64,000 bases of DNA from Streptomyces sp. GESEQ-35 (GTDB lineage: Bacteria; Actinomycetota; Actinomycetes; Streptomycetales; Streptomycetaceae). Of this stretch, positions 34,751 through 44,566 are shown piece after piece. The notes beneath the pieces are model-generated. The model saw only the letters and a list, made by a program, of their open reading frames with translations, was not told the origin of the DNA and made no database searches. Where the stretch lies: assembly GCF_017948485.1 (NCBI RefSeq), contig NZ_JAFFSX010000014.1, positions 170,021-234,020 on the forward strand, given 5' to 3'. The position numbers and the translations under genes were made by a program. The stretch's first letter is position 1. Each line of letters opens with the position of its first letter.

Positions 34751-35470
34751 GTGCAGTTGCATCTGCCCACGTCCATACCCGAAGCGCAGGAGTGCCTGGT
34801 TGACGGGGCGGTGCCGATAGGCGGGGCGACTCTCGTGTGGGCCACCTGGCAGCGGGACGGGTTCCCCGAACAGGCCGTGTCGCTGCGCCGGCTGCCGGAG
34901 GCCAACACGATCGGGCCCGAGGAGCTGGGCTCGGCCGTCGTGCTGCACGAGGTCGACGACCGGGTGCCGGAGGTGCTGCGCAGGGCGGCGGCCGGTGTCG
35001 GGACCGGAGCGGTGCGCCGCACGGCCACGGTCGGCGGCAACCTGGTCGGCAGCACACTGCGCTGCCTGCTGCCCGCGGCATCTGTACTGGACGCCCGTGC
35101 CGTGGTGCTGGAACCGGACGGGGTGTACGAGACCGACCTCGCCGAAGTGCTGGCCAAGCGCCTCCTGCTGGTCGGCCTGCGCTGGCGTGAACCGGTCATC
35201 AGCAGCTACCGCAAGATGGAGGGCGAAGCCGGCGGACCGCCGCCCTTCGTCGTCGCCTCCGCCGTGCACGCCGACGGCGACGGCCGCAACGGTCTGCGCG
35301 TCGCCGTCCGCGACGGCTACGAGGTCCTCACCGGCAGCGCCACATGTGCCGCCGACACCGCGGAAGTGCTCGACGCCGTGCACCGCACCGCCCTCGGCAC
35401 ACTGCACGCCACCGCATGGGAAGCGGTCCGCGAGCACGTCACCGAACTGCTGACCCGCGCCCGAGGGTGA
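34751..35470 (+). CDS. FAD-binding subunit of the molybdopterin dehydrogenase (CoxM/XdhB) family, orphan
   Basis: 239 residues, shorter than the usual 280-300. FAD contacts typical of the family are visible: IGGATLVWA near residue 23 and VRRTATVGGNLVGSTLRC near 90. It would pass electrons from 2Fe-2S centres to FAD in a three-subunit molybdenum hydroxylase. No large or iron-sulfur subunit is adjacent. The molybdenum subunits at 45.7-48.3 kb are of a type that normally works without FAD. The stop is 1 bp from the convergent amidohydrolase stop. Confidence 0.85.
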   Translation: MQLHLPTSIPEAQECLVDGAVPIGGATLVWATWQRDGFPEQAVSLRRLPEANTIGPEELGSAVVLHEVDDRVPEVLRRAAAGVGTGAVRRTATVGGNLVGSTLRCLLPAASVLDARAVVLEPDGVYETDLAEVLAKRLLLVGLRWREPVISSYRKMEGEAGGPPPFVVASAVHADGDGRNGLRVAVRDGYEVLTGSATCAADTAEVLDAVHRTALGTLHATAWEAVREHVTELLTRARG

Positions 35471-35471
35471 C

Positions 35472-38400
35472 TCAGGCCCCGCTCTCCGGATCGCAACACC
35501 CTTCGCGCCGCATACGGCGACTGACCTCCAGCCAGTCCTGCGCAGCAGACGCGCCGTACGGCTGCGCGGAGTCGAAGGCGTCGACCAGGTCCGCCTGCGC
35601 GAAGTGCACCCCGCCGCGCAGGACCGCCACCGTGCGGATCATGGTGGCGAAGTCGGTGAACGGGTCGCCGTCGACGAAGGTGAGGTCGGCGAGCTTGCCC
35701 TCCTCCACCGTGCCCAGATCGGCGTCGGCGCCGAAGACCCTCGCGGGCAGCAGGGTTGCGGTACGCAGCGCCTCGGCGGGTGAGAGGCCGGCGCGGTGCA
35801 GTGCGCGCAGGGCCAGGTGCAGGTGCAGCCCGACCGGGACGAGCGGCTGGTCCGTGCCGAGCGCGATCAGCCCGCCGCCCGCCAGGATCCGCCGGTAGAC
35901 GTCCATCTCCCTGGACAGCGTTGCCAGTTGGGCGTCGGTGGGCGGCAGCCCGGCCTGCTGCCGGACCATCGCGGTGTCCCAGGGCGGCATCAGCGCGGTG
36001 ACCCGCGGGTCGTCCGCGAGCGCGGGGTCGGCGCCCAGCAGGGCAATCGCCGTGAACGGGGTGGCGACGAGATGGAAGCCGGCACGGGTGTAGATCTCCA
36101 CGACATCCTGGTAGGCACGCCCGGAGGCGGAGGTCGCGTGCCCGAACTCCAGGCGCTGCGTGGCCTGGAGATGGGTCGTCAGATCCTGGCCCAGCTGCAC
36201 TCCCGGGCTGCACAGATGGCTGCCGCTGCGCACCCCGAGCCGGTCGTGCCCGAAGTCGGCGGCCTCTTTCATCACCCAGCCCGGGGCCCGTACGTACGTC
36301 TTCACGAAGTCCCAGTCCAGCGCGGCCCCGCGCTCCAGTGAGCGGCGCAGGCCCTCGGGAGTGCGGTGGGCGCGGCCCATGCTGTAGGCGACGCGTGCGC
36401 CGTCCAGCAGTTCGCCGGTGGTCAGCAGCCGGGGTCCGGCGAGGGCACCGGCGGCGACCGCCTCCCGGAGGCGGGCCTGCTCGTAGGCGAAGCCGCCCAG
36501 CGAGACGGCCGTCGTGACGCCGTAGGCGACCTGGAGCGCGGTCTGGCGGCCGCCGTAGGTGCTCTGCCAGGGGTGGGTGTGCGCGTCCCACAGTCCCGGG
36601 ATCACGGTGCGGTCGCTCGCGTCGATGTGGCGTGCGGCCGGGCGGCCGCTGCGGTGGGCGGAGACCTCCGCGATACGGCCGTCGCGGACCACGACATCGA
36701 TGTCCTCGCGGACCTCCGACCCGGTGCCGTCCCAGAGGCGGCCCGCGCGCACGACCGTGTCGGCGGGGAGCGGTCGGCGGTAGTCGAGCGGGACCCGGAC
36801 GGTACGTGCCTTGCCGCTTCCGATGTCGATCAGGCGCAGCGTGCCCGCGGAGAGGTACAGCAGGGTGCGGGAATCGGCGGACCAGGACGGGTGGTCGGCG
36901 GGTTCGGTGGTGAGCGGGCGGGGCTCGCCGTCGGGGGTGCCGTCGCCCCGGACCGGCAGCAGCCACAGCGCCGACTCGACGACCACGGCCATCCAGCGGC
37001 CGTCCGGGGACCAGACGGGCCCGGAGTCGTAGCGGTCGGAGAGCGACGTGTGCGGGGCGAGGGCGTGCAGGGCGGCGGTGCGGGTGGTCGTGTCGACGAC
37101 TCGGATGAGGTTGTAGCCCTCGCGGAAGCGCTGGTTGAGGCGGTTGCGGTCGCACAGCGCCAGATACCGGCCGTCGGGCGACCAACTGGGGCGGCCGGGC
37201 AGCCCGCCCGATCCGAGCGCAGCGGCGAGGACCCGTTCGGTGCCGTCGGACAGGTCGCGCACCACGAGGTTGCCGGACATGTCCAGGCAGGCCAGCCGGG
37301 TGCCGTCGGGCGAGAGGGCGGGGAAGACCCGGCCGCCCTCGGCGAGCACGGTCACCTCGCCGGAGCCGAGGTCGTGGCGCCGTACGGCGAACAGGCCGTC
37401 GCGGTCGTCGGCGTACACCAGCGCGGTTCCGTCGGGCGTCCACGTCGGCGCCAACACATAGCGGGTGGCGGGGACTTGAAGGACCTTGCGGGGTGCGCGG
37501 CCGCCCGTGGTTTCGGCGGTCCACAGCGCGTTGAGCGCGGCGAAGGCGACGGTACGGCCGTCCGGGGACAGGGCGGGCAGGTGCAGCGCGCGGACGGGTC
37601 GGGTGCCGGCGCCGTCGAAGTCGTACGCCTTGCCTCGGTAGCGCGGCCGGTCCACGGGCAGCGTGGCCGTGAAGGGGATCTCCTCGCCGGCGCCGGGCGT
37701 GTTGGGGTCGATCAGTCGGAAGTGGCCGTCGACGTTGATGAGCAGCCGCTCGCCCTCCGCCCAACGGGGCGGTGCCGGAAGGACGTCGCCCTCGACGGCG
37801 ACCGGCTCACCGTCCACGACCAGGGTGCAGGAGGCCGCGGGCGCGGCAGTGGTGCGCAAGTAGGCCAGGCGTCCGGCGGGCGAGACGGCGGGGGTCATGA
37901 GCTGGGCACCGGAGTTGTCGGTGTGCTCGATGGTGACCGGGCCCGAGCCGTCGGCGGTCACCGACGCGACGGTGGTCGCACTGAGGGTGCCCGCCGCGGT
38001 GACGACCGCGCGTACGAACAGCACCCGCTCACCGTCCGGCGACCACGTGGGGTCGAAGTCCTCCCAGCGGGCGTCCTGTCCGGGACCCTCCTGGCCGGGG
38101 CGCCCGGTGAGCCGGGTCAGCGCGCCGGTGCGGACGTCCACGATCCAGATGCGGTACGGGGACCCGGTCACGGTGTCGCCGCCGCGCTCGGAGGCGAACG
38201 CGATCCGGGTGCCGTCCGGCGACCAGGCCGGACCCCGGTCGTCCCACGGCCCGTCGGTGAGCTGCCGCAGCTCGGTGCCGTCGGGCCGCAGCGTCCAGAG
38301 GTGGAAGCCGCCGCCCCGGTACGCACACACGACGAGGCGGCTGCCGTCGGGCGAGTACTGCGGGCGCGTGGGTTCGAGACCGGGCGGGGTGAGCGCGACG

Positions 38401-38654
38401 GCGGCGCCGCCGTCGCGCGGGACGGACCAGAGAACGTTCTGCACCTCGGCGATCAGCCGGTCGCCGGAGGGGGCGAGGGTCGCGGAGCCGCCGGTGGCTG
38501 CCGTGAAGGAGAGGGTGGTCGTACCGGAGGAGGAGGCGGCCGCGACCGGCGTCGTGACCGTGGCGAGCGCCGTGGCCGTGGCGGTGACCTGGAGGAATCT
38601 ACGGCGGGAGAGGGGGCCGAAACGGGGGGCGTCCGAGGTGCCTTCGGTGTCCAA
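35472..38654 (-). CDS. Tat-exported beta-propeller amidohydrolase
   Basis: 1,060 residues from a TTG at 38654 with GGGAG upstream. A twin-arginine signal (SRRRFLQ) leads. TolB/PD40-type propeller repeats fill about 50-620, recognised by recurring (S)PDG(T/R) motifs. A metal-dependent amidohydrolase follows, with VIPGLWDAHTHPW near 680 and the second metal Asp in ALGTDQPL near 935. Family members act on dipeptides or cyclic amides. The substrate here is unknown. It is coded on the same strand as the amine oxidase and RidA genes but is separated from them by a terminator. Confidence 0.9.
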   Translation of the reverse strand: MDTEGTSDAPRFGPLSRRRFLQVTATATALATVTTPVAAASSSGTTTLSFTAATGGSATLAPSGDRLIAEVQNVLWSVPRDGGAAVALTPPGLEPTRPQYSPDGSRLVVCAYRGGGFHLWTLRPDGTELRQLTDGPWDDRGPAWSPDGTRIAFASERGGDTVTGSPYRIWIVDVRTGALTRLTGRPGQEGPGQDARWEDFDPTWSPDGERVLFVRAVVTAAGTLSATTVASVTADGSGPVTIEHTDNSGAQLMTPAVSPAGRLAYLRTTAAPAASCTLVVDGEPVAVEGDVLPAPPRWAEGERLLINVDGHFRLIDPNTPGAGEEIPFTATLPVDRPRYRGKAYDFDGAGTRPVRALHLPALSPDGRTVAFAALNALWTAETTGGRAPRKVLQVPATRYVLAPTWTPDGTALVYADDRDGLFAVRRHDLGSGEVTVLAEGGRVFPALSPDGTRLACLDMSGNLVVRDLSDGTERVLAAALGSGGLPGRPSWSPDGRYLALCDRNRLNQRFREGYNLIRVVDTTTRTAALHALAPHTSLSDRYDSGPVWSPDGRWMAVVVESALWLLPVRGDGTPDGEPRPLTTEPADHPSWSADSRTLLYLSAGTLRLIDIGSGKARTVRVPLDYRRPLPADTVVRAGRLWDGTGSEVREDIDVVVRDGRIAEVSAHRSGRPAARHIDASDRTVIPGLWDAHTHPWQSTYGGRQTALQVAYGVTTAVSLGGFAYEQARLREAVAAGALAGPRLLTTGELLDGARVAYSMGRAHRTPEGLRRSLERGAALDWDFVKTYVRAPGWVMKEAADFGHDRLGVRSGSHLCSPGVQLGQDLTTHLQATQRLEFGHATSASGRAYQDVVEIYTRAGFHLVATPFTAIALLGADPALADDPRVTALMPPWDTAMVRQQAGLPPTDAQLATLSREMDVYRRILAGGGLIALGTDQPLVPVGLHLHLALRALHRAGLSPAEALRTATLLPARVFGADADLGTVEEGKLADLTFVDGDPFTDFATMIRTVAVLRGGVHFAQADLVDAFDSAQPYGASAAQDWLEVSRRMRREGCCDPESGA

Positions 38655-38715
38655 AAGAGCTCCCAGTGCACGGAGTTGGTGTGCCGGACAGGAGGGATCG
38701 CTGGTGGCAACGTAC

Positions 38716-38745
38716 GGGGCGGAGTCCGGTTACGGACCCCGCCCC
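38716..38745 (-). terminator. Terminator hairpin after the RidA gene
   Basis: GGGGCGGAGTCCG (38716-38728) pairs with CGGACCCCGCCCC (38733-38745) with one mismatch and a 4-base loop. It follows the RidA stop and precedes the amidohydrolase gene on the minus strand. Confidence 0.7.
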
Positions 38746-38770
38746 GGCGTTTCTCGACTGATCCTGGCCT

Positions 38771-39412
38771 TCAGCGTTTCCGGTACGCCGCGGTGACCTC
38801 GACCTCCACCAGCCAGCCCTTGACCGCCAGGGAGGCGACCTCCATCGTGGCCCGCGCCGGGCGGGCCTTGTTGGCGAGCAGCGGCGGTTTCGGGGCGGAG
38901 GTGCCCATGGGCACCGGCACGACCTGATGTGTCGTCAGGTCGATGTTGGCGAAATACTGCCGGTAGGCGCGGTTCCAGCCCGCGTAGTCGGCGGTCTCGG
39001 TGCCGGGCGGCTTCATCAGGTAACACTTCATCGTGATGACGTCGGCCGGGGTGAGCCCCGCGGCCTTCAGATTGGTGCTGATGTTGCGCAGCACGACGAG
39101 CGCCTGTGCCTCGGTGATCGTGACACCTTCAGCGCCCTCGGTGAGGGACGGGTCGGTGTAGTACTCCGGAGTGCCTTGCGGCGCCGAGGGGTTGAGCGCG
39201 GAGGGCCCGAGACCGCTGCTCTGATACACGGCCACCTCCCCGCCCATCGCCACGCCGTTCGCGATGGCCGGGTTGGACTGGCCCTCGGGCAGCATGACGC
39301 GCACCTCCTTCGAGCCGGGCCACCAGCCCCGGGCGTCGGCGAGCGCGGTGCCGCCCGTGAGGAGGGATGCGGTCAGGGCCGTACCGATGACGACCTTCGT
39401 ACGCCGGTTCAT
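38771..39412 (-). CDS. Exported RidA (YjgF/YER057c/UK114) family protein
   Basis: 213 residues, against about 130 for cytoplasmic RidA. The extra length includes a Sec signal peptide (1-26) and loops. The RidA core shows MKCYLMKP and ARPARATMEVASLAVKGWLVEVEVTA; the Arg of PARAT binds the carboxylate of 2-iminoacids in RidA. The start overlaps the amine oxidase stop (ATGA, 39409-39412), so the two are translationally coupled. RidA would hydrolyse the imine that the oxidase releases. Confidence 0.88.
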   Translation of the reverse strand: MNRRTKVVIGTALTASLLTGGTALADARGWWPGSKEVRVMLPEGQSNPAIANGVAMGGEVAVYQSSGLGPSALNPSAPQGTPEYYTDPSLTEGAEGVTITEAQALVVLRNISTNLKAAGLTPADVITMKCYLMKPPGTETADYAGWNRAYRQYFANIDLTTHQVVPVPMGTSAPKPPLLANKARPARATMEVASLAVKGWLVEVEVTAAYRKR

Positions 39413-41019
39413 GCGGCCATCGCCCTCTCGTGGATGTCGGTCACGACCTTGCGGGCCGAGGTGAACGCGCCGTGCTGCCAGGCGATGACGTGGCTGAGCC
39501 AGTCGCCGGCGAAGTACACGTGTCCCGCCGGCTGGTTGAGGAGCTTGTACTCGGGGCCGTTCTGCGAGGGCCAGCCCACCCAGCCGGCCTCGATGTACGG
39601 GGTGCGGTGCCAGGCCACGCTGAAGGAGCGGTCGAGTTCGGTGCGGTATTTCTCACCGTGGATCTTCACCCCGCGGCTCACCGCCCGCGCGACGCGTTCT
39701 TCGTGCGGCAGGGCGCTGTACGCAAGGGCGTTGGCGCCGAAGTTGTAGTAGCCGATGAGGGTGCCGCGGCGCCCGAAGTGGCCGTAGGACGGGTACCAGA
39801 TGGTGGCCAGGTCCGTGTCGGTGGGCGTGATGCCGCCGTATATGTGCTCGTCGGTCTCCCACCAGCGGCTGCGGTACTCCAGGCCTATCTTGCCGACGGG
39901 TGTCGCGACCGGATACTTCAGTGCGGCGGTGACGTCCGCACCGAGGTTGTGTGTGATGCGGGCCATGACCATGGGCGGTAGGGCGGCGACCACGAAGTCG
40001 GCGTGCCGGGTGCGGGTGCGGCCCTGGGCGTCCCGGTAGGTGACGTCGGCGCCGTCCGCGAGGTTCTTCACCTCCAGCACCTGGGCGCCGTAGGTGATCC
40101 GGTCCCGCCCGATCGCCTCGGCCAGGGCGTACGGGATGGCGTCCATGCCGCCCACGGGCTGGAACATGAGCATGGCCTGGTCGTAGCCGAACTCGAAGGA
40201 GAAGCGCTGTCCGACGCCGCTCGCGATGACGTCCGACAGTGAAGGCACCGGCCCCAGCACCGTGCCCTCCTCGAACGCGGCCCCCGGCTCGACGGAGTAG
40301 CCACGCCGGTCGGTGCCGGCGTAGGCGTAGCCGTCCGCCTTGCCCTTGATGGCGCCGAAGTTCTGAAGGAAGGCGATCAGTTGCTCTTTGTCGGAGGTGG
40401 TGAGCTGCGCGTCCAGGGCGCCCTGGTCGGTGGCCTTGGCGAGGAGTTCGGAGACGTAGCCGTAGACGTCGGCCTTCGCGGTGCGCCAGCGGATCGGCTG
40501 TCCCGCGAGGGCGGCGCTGTTCTCGTGGTGGATGTAAGCGTTGGCGTTCTGGTTGGTGAACACCTCGACGGGGACGCCGAGTTCACGGCAGTACTCGAGC
40601 GTGACATGCGACTGGGGCAGCCGAGCGGGCCCCGCGTTCATGTACTGCCCCTTGGAGAACGACGCGGTCTGCTTGCGACCGTCCAGATCGGTCAGGGTCG
40701 TCCCGCCGCGCACTGTCCAGTTGCGGCCGCCGGGCCGGTCCTTCGCCTCCAGGATCCGGCAGTCGTACCCCGCCTTGCCGAGTTCGTACGCCGTGGCCAG
40801 CCCGGCTATGCCGCCGCCGAGGACCAGGACCTTCTTCGCGCTGCGCCCGCTGAGTGCGAAGTCGCTCTTCCGAGGCGCTTGGTACTCCGCGGCGCGTACG
40901 TCCGGCACCGGCGCGAGGCCCAGCGCACCCATCGCCGAGTAGAGCACCCCCGCGCCGCCGGCCATCCCCACAGAACGCAACAGGTCCCGCCGAGATGCCA
41001 TGGATCTTTCGTCCGCCAT
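39409..41019 (-). CDS. Tat-exported flavin amine / L-amino-acid oxidase
   Basis: 536 residues from the ATG at 41019 with GGAGAGG upstream. Twin-arginine signal ASRRDLLRS. FAD dinucleotide fold VLVLGGGIAGLATAYELGK near 75-95, then PGGRNWTVRGG, and the C-terminal FAD motif VYFAGDWLSHVIAWQHGAFTSA. The family oxidises amines or amino acids to imines with release of hydrogen peroxide. A folded, FAD-loaded enzyme fits Tat export. It is coupled to an exported RidA gene downstream, and no peroxide-removing enzyme is next to it. Confidence 0.91.
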   Translation of the reverse strand: MADERSMASRRDLLRSVGMAGGAGVLYSAMGALGLAPVPDVRAAEYQAPRKSDFALSGRSAKKVLVLGGGIAGLATAYELGKAGYDCRILEAKDRPGGRNWTVRGGTTLTDLDGRKQTASFSKGQYMNAGPARLPQSHVTLEYCRELGVPVEVFTNQNANAYIHHENSAALAGQPIRWRTAKADVYGYVSELLAKATDQGALDAQLTTSDKEQLIAFLQNFGAIKGKADGYAYAGTDRRGYSVEPGAAFEEGTVLGPVPSLSDVIASGVGQRFSFEFGYDQAMLMFQPVGGMDAIPYALAEAIGRDRITYGAQVLEVKNLADGADVTYRDAQGRTRTRHADFVVAALPPMVMARITHNLGADVTAALKYPVATPVGKIGLEYRSRWWETDEHIYGGITPTDTDLATIWYPSYGHFGRRGTLIGYYNFGANALAYSALPHEERVARAVSRGVKIHGEKYRTELDRSFSVAWHRTPYIEAGWVGWPSQNGPEYKLLNQPAGHVYFAGDWLSHVIAWQHGAFTSARKVVTDIHERAMAA

Positions 41020-41222
41020 GCAGTCCTCTCCAACCCGCGCCCGCGATCCGGACACGACGTCGTCCGATCAACCCGGTCACATGGGGGGCGAGTTGTTGCT
41101 GAGACCGGAGGAACTCCATGAGCCTCCGACAGGAGTGTTACAGCGCCATACCAATGACGTATCTGTGGCATGAGCTTGCGAGCGGGCCGAAGGCGATCGG
41201 GAGTCGGCCGCTGCCCTAACCT

Positions 41223-42695
41223 GTGCGGGTGAACGCACCAGGGGACATGGTCGACGGACGCTTCGAGCTGCTCGGACGGCTCGGCAGCGGAGGGATGGGC
41301 ACGGTGTGGCGGGCCCGGGACACTGTGCTGCATCGCGAGGTCGCCCTCAAGGCCGTACGCCCGGACGCGGAGGCCTCTCCCGTCGTACGCGAGCGGGTCA
41401 TGCGCGAGGCCAGGGCGCTGGCGCGGCTCAGCAGCCCGCATGTGGTGACGGTCCATCAGATCATCGAGGCGGACCCGCACCCGTGGATCGTGATGGAGCT
41501 GGTGCCGGGCATGTCGCTCCAACAGCGACTGGCCGACGGTCCGTTGGGCCCGGTGGAGGCGGCGCGTATCGGCCGTCAGGTGCTCTCCGGTCTGCGCACG
41601 GCGCACGCGGCCGGCATCCGGCACCGGGACGTCAAACCCGCGAACATCCTGCTCGGCCCCGACGGCACGGCCGTGCTCACCGACTTCGGCATCGCCGCTC
41701 TCCAAGGCGCCACCGCGCTGACGGCCACGGGCGAGTTCGTCGGCTCACCCGAGTACATCGCTCCCGAATGCCTCCGCGGGCGTGACAACGACCCGGCGTC
41801 CGACCTGTGGTCTCTGGGGCTGGTCCTGTATGTGTGCGTGGAGGGGGTGAGTCCGCTGCGCCGCGCGAGCACGCTCGCCACGCTGGCCGCCGTGCTCGAG
41901 GATCCGGTCCCCCCGCCCGTGCGCTCCGGCCCGCTCGCCCCCGTGCTCCAGTCCCTTCTGGTACGCGACCCGGCGGCACGCCCCCGCGCGGAGCAGCTGG
42001 ACGCGATGCTGGCGGAGGTCGAGTCCGGCGGCGCACCGCTCTGGGCACAGCCGACGCTCACCGCCTCACCGACGCCGACGCCGACTCCGACCCCAGTGGC
42101 GACACCCATACAGCTGGACACCCCGCGCCCCGGGCATTCGGGCCGCCGTCGTACGCCGGTCCTCGTCGCCGTGACCGCCGTGCTGGCCGTCGGCGCGGCC
42201 GTCGCTCTCGCCCTCGCCCTGCGTGACACCGGCGACGAGAAGAAGCACGTCGGCGGTGCGGGCGGCTCCAGCGAGAGCGTGTCCTCCGCACCGGGCGCCG
42301 CCACGACTCCCCCGACCCCGTCCGAATCGCCCTCGGCATCGCCCTCCGCACCGGCCTTGGACGGCCGTTGGATCGCCCAGCTCCACTCCGAACCGCTCTC
42401 CACGGGCACCGCGGCCCGCGATCAGCGCCTCGCAAAGATCCGTGAGTCCGTACCCGAGGCCGTCTTCGTCCGCAGCGACGACCACGCCTCGCTCCGCCCG
42501 GGCTACTGGGTGATCTACGCCCCGGGCCCGTTCGCCGACGGCCGCGCGGCACTGGCCTTCTGCGCCGAGCGCGGGCGCACCACGGCGAACGGCTGCATGG
42601 GCCGCTACCTGAGCACCAGCCCAGCCGACTACCCACTCCAGTGCCGACCACCCGCGACGAACCCGACGGGGCGCTGTACTCGCGGCACCGGCTGA
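41223..42695 (+). CDS. Transmembrane Ser/Thr protein kinase (PknB-like)
   Basis: 490 residues from a GTG at 41223. Kinase domain about 14-275: GSGGMGTVW loop, Lys43, catalytic HRDVKPAN (Asp136), DFG in LTDFGIAA, and a GSPEYIAPE activation segment. A Pro/Thr linker, one membrane helix (about 311-333) and an extracellular part of about 150 residues without PASTA repeats follow. The extracellular end has four Cys in about 35 residues. The last 50 codons lie in a 170-bp tandem duplication, so the present C-terminus may have been rearranged. Confidence 0.93.
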   Translation: MRVNAPGDMVDGRFELLGRLGSGGMGTVWRARDTVLHREVALKAVRPDAEASPVVRERVMREARALARLSSPHVVTVHQIIEADPHPWIVMELVPGMSLQQRLADGPLGPVEAARIGRQVLSGLRTAHAAGIRHRDVKPANILLGPDGTAVLTDFGIAALQGATALTATGEFVGSPEYIAPECLRGRDNDPASDLWSLGLVLYVCVEGVSPLRRASTLATLAAVLEDPVPPPVRSGPLAPVLQSLLVRDPAARPRAEQLDAMLAEVESGGAPLWAQPTLTASPTPTPTPTPVATPIQLDTPRPGHSGRRRTPVLVAVTAVLAVGAAVALALALRDTGDEKKHVGGAGGSSESVSSAPGAATTPPTPSESPSASPSAPALDGRWIAQLHSEPLSTGTAARDQRLAKIRESVPEAVFVRSDDHASLRPGYWVIYAPGPFADGRAALAFCAERGRTTANGCMGRYLSTSPADYPLQCRPPATNPTGRCTRGTG

Positions 42696-42888
42696 TCCGC
42701 GTCCGACGCCCGAACACGGCACTGGCCTTCCGCGCCGAGCGCGGACGCACCACGGCGAACGGGTGCATGGGCCGCTACCTGAGCACCAGCCCAGCCGACT
42801 GCGCACTCCAGTGCCGACCACCGGCGACAAGCCCGACGGGGCGCTGCACCCGCGCCACCGGCTGAACCGCGTCCGGCGCCCGAACGGG
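42549..42888 (+). repeat. 170-bp tandem duplication at the 3' end of the kinase gene
   Basis: Copy 1 spans about 42549-42718 and copy 2 about 42719-42888, with about 90% identity. The kinase stop lies in copy 1. Copy 2 is open in another frame (ending at 42865) and still encodes RTTANGCMGRYLSTSPAD. The unit is not a multiple of three, so the duplication shifts frame. The divergence between copies indicates an old event. Confidence 0.9.
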
Positions 42889-42896
42889 GATCGGTG

Positions 42897-44417
42897 TTAC
42901 GCCGTCGTCAACGGCAGCGCGGCGAACGTGTGCCGCTCCCACAGGCGCCGGGAAGCCTCTTCCGGGTAGGTGGCGACCTGCGTGTCGACGTCGATGAGCT
43001 GCACGAGGCGCTGCTCGGTGTCGTACGCGGGCCAGCCCGGGTCGCCCGTGGCGGCGAAGGTGGTCCACGCGGAGCGGAAGCGGGCGGAGAGGGCCTCGGT
43101 CTCGGGCGAGGGGGTGGGCCCGATGAGCAGGTCGCCGAGGCCGCCGTAGCAGCCGAAGGTCAGCGGCACGTCGAGGCCGTGGCAGGCGCCCAGGACGCCG
43201 CCGTTCGCCGGGGCCGGCCAGGTCAGCTCGTACAGGTGCGCCCGGCCACCGCCCGCGACCTGCGCCTGGACGAGGTGCAGCGAGGGCATGCGGAACAGCC
43301 AGTCGGACTGGACGAGTTCGAAGAGGTACTCCGCGGAGGCGTCCGGGAATGCGCTGCGGTACGCCTGCTCGGCGTCCGGCCCCGGCCCGAACAGGCCGAG
43401 TGCCGTCGACGCCAGGTCCTCGTCGACCCGCCCGAGCACGCCGCCGAGCAGGAGGAAGAGGCGGTACTCGTCCCGGTTGTGCCCGGCGATCAGCTCGACG
43501 TCGCGCGCGGCGCCGCTCGCCAGCGCGTCCCACGGTGTGCTCGGCAGGACGTCCCCGTCGACGACGGGCGAGAAGGGCGTGGGGGTGAGGGCGACCGCGC
43601 CCCACCGGTGCGTGTACTCCCGCATCCGGGCACTCAGCGCGGCTCCGGCCTCGGGCAGCTTGCGCGGGTCCACGCCGGACAGGTCGGCGACCGTCGGACG
43701 CAGCCCGAGCTCACCGGCCAGGGCCTCGGCGATGTCGCGGGCGAGGGCGCCCGAGAAGAAGGTGCCGGGCACGCTCTGCGCGATCGCCCGCCGGAACAGG
43801 CCCCTGGCCCGGGGCATGCTCAGGAGTGCGGCGATGGATCCGGCACCGGCCGACTCGCCGAAGACGGTGACCTGGTCGGGATCTCCGCCGAACGCGGTGA
43901 TGTTCTCGCGCACCCACTCCAGGGCCGCGACCTGGTCCAGCAGACCGCGGTTGGCGGGCGCGCCCTCGATCTCGAGGAATCCCTCGATGCCGACGCGGTA
44001 GTTGAGGGTGACCACCACGAGATCTCCGTCGCGGGAGAGACGGCTGCCGTCGTAGGCGGGGTCGTCGGCGGAGCCGAACTTGTAGGCGCCGCCGTAGATC
44101 CACACCATCACCGGCCGGCGCGCCCCGGGATCCGCGTCCGGCGTCCAGACGTTCACCGTCAGCCACTCGTCCCCCGCGGCGAGGCCGACGGCAGGGACGG
44201 GCTCGGGCCCCATCGGCTCCTGCGGAGGAGGCGGCCCGAAGGCGAACGCCTCTCGTACGCCGTCCCAGCGGTCCGCCGGCCGCGGCGCGGCGAACCGCGC
44301 CCCGCCCACCGGCGGCTGCGCGTACGGGATGGAGCGGAAGACCGCGAGACCGTCCTCCTGGCGGCCACGGACCGCACCGGCCACGGTCACGGCCTCCGGA
44401 AACTCGCCACTGCTCAT
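42897..44417 (-). CDS. Type B carboxylesterase
   Basis: 506 residues, no signal peptide. Ser189 in GESAGAGS is the nucleophile. The oxyanion loop IYGGAYKFGS and the His in GACHGLDVP fit the carboxylesterase/p-nitrobenzyl esterase family. It hydrolyses carboxylic esters of unknown nature. It converges on the duplicated end of the kinase gene, with only 9 bp between duplication and stop, and diverges from the erm leader. Confidence 0.93.
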   Translation of the reverse strand: MSSGEFPEAVTVAGAVRGRQEDGLAVFRSIPYAQPPVGGARFAAPRPADRWDGVREAFAFGPPPPQEPMGPEPVPAVGLAAGDEWLTVNVWTPDADPGARRPVMVWIYGGAYKFGSADDPAYDGSRLSRDGDLVVVTLNYRVGIEGFLEIEGAPANRGLLDQVAALEWVRENITAFGGDPDQVTVFGESAGAGSIAALLSMPRARGLFRRAIAQSVPGTFFSGALARDIAEALAGELGLRPTVADLSGVDPRKLPEAGAALSARMREYTHRWGAVALTPTPFSPVVDGDVLPSTPWDALASGAARDVELIAGHNRDEYRLFLLLGGVLGRVDEDLASTALGLFGPGPDAEQAYRSAFPDASAEYLFELVQSDWLFRMPSLHLVQAQVAGGGRAHLYELTWPAPANGGVLGACHGLDVPLTFGCYGGLGDLLIGPTPSPETEALSARFRSAWTTFAATGDPGWPAYDTEQRLVQLIDVDTQVATYPEEASRRLWERHTFAALPLTTA

Positions 44418-44566
44418 AGCCGACTCCTCGACGGACCGTCGCGCCCGGCTGGTAGCACAGCCGGGCTGCTCCTGCGAGCTCCTGTGAACTCTACTTCACC
44501 CTACGAACCACTCTCCCAGCCAAAAACCAATTGTCCCGCCCGTCCGGTCCGCCTAGCGTGCTGCAC

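Noticed and set aside
34396..34820. Small plus-strand frames at 34396-34635 and 34467-34820
   Set aside because: No start context, no family match and overlap with the promoter of the FAD subunit gene.
42641..42865. Open frame in the second copy of the kinase duplication as a gene
   Set aside because: No start signal; it is the out-of-frame remnant of copy 2.
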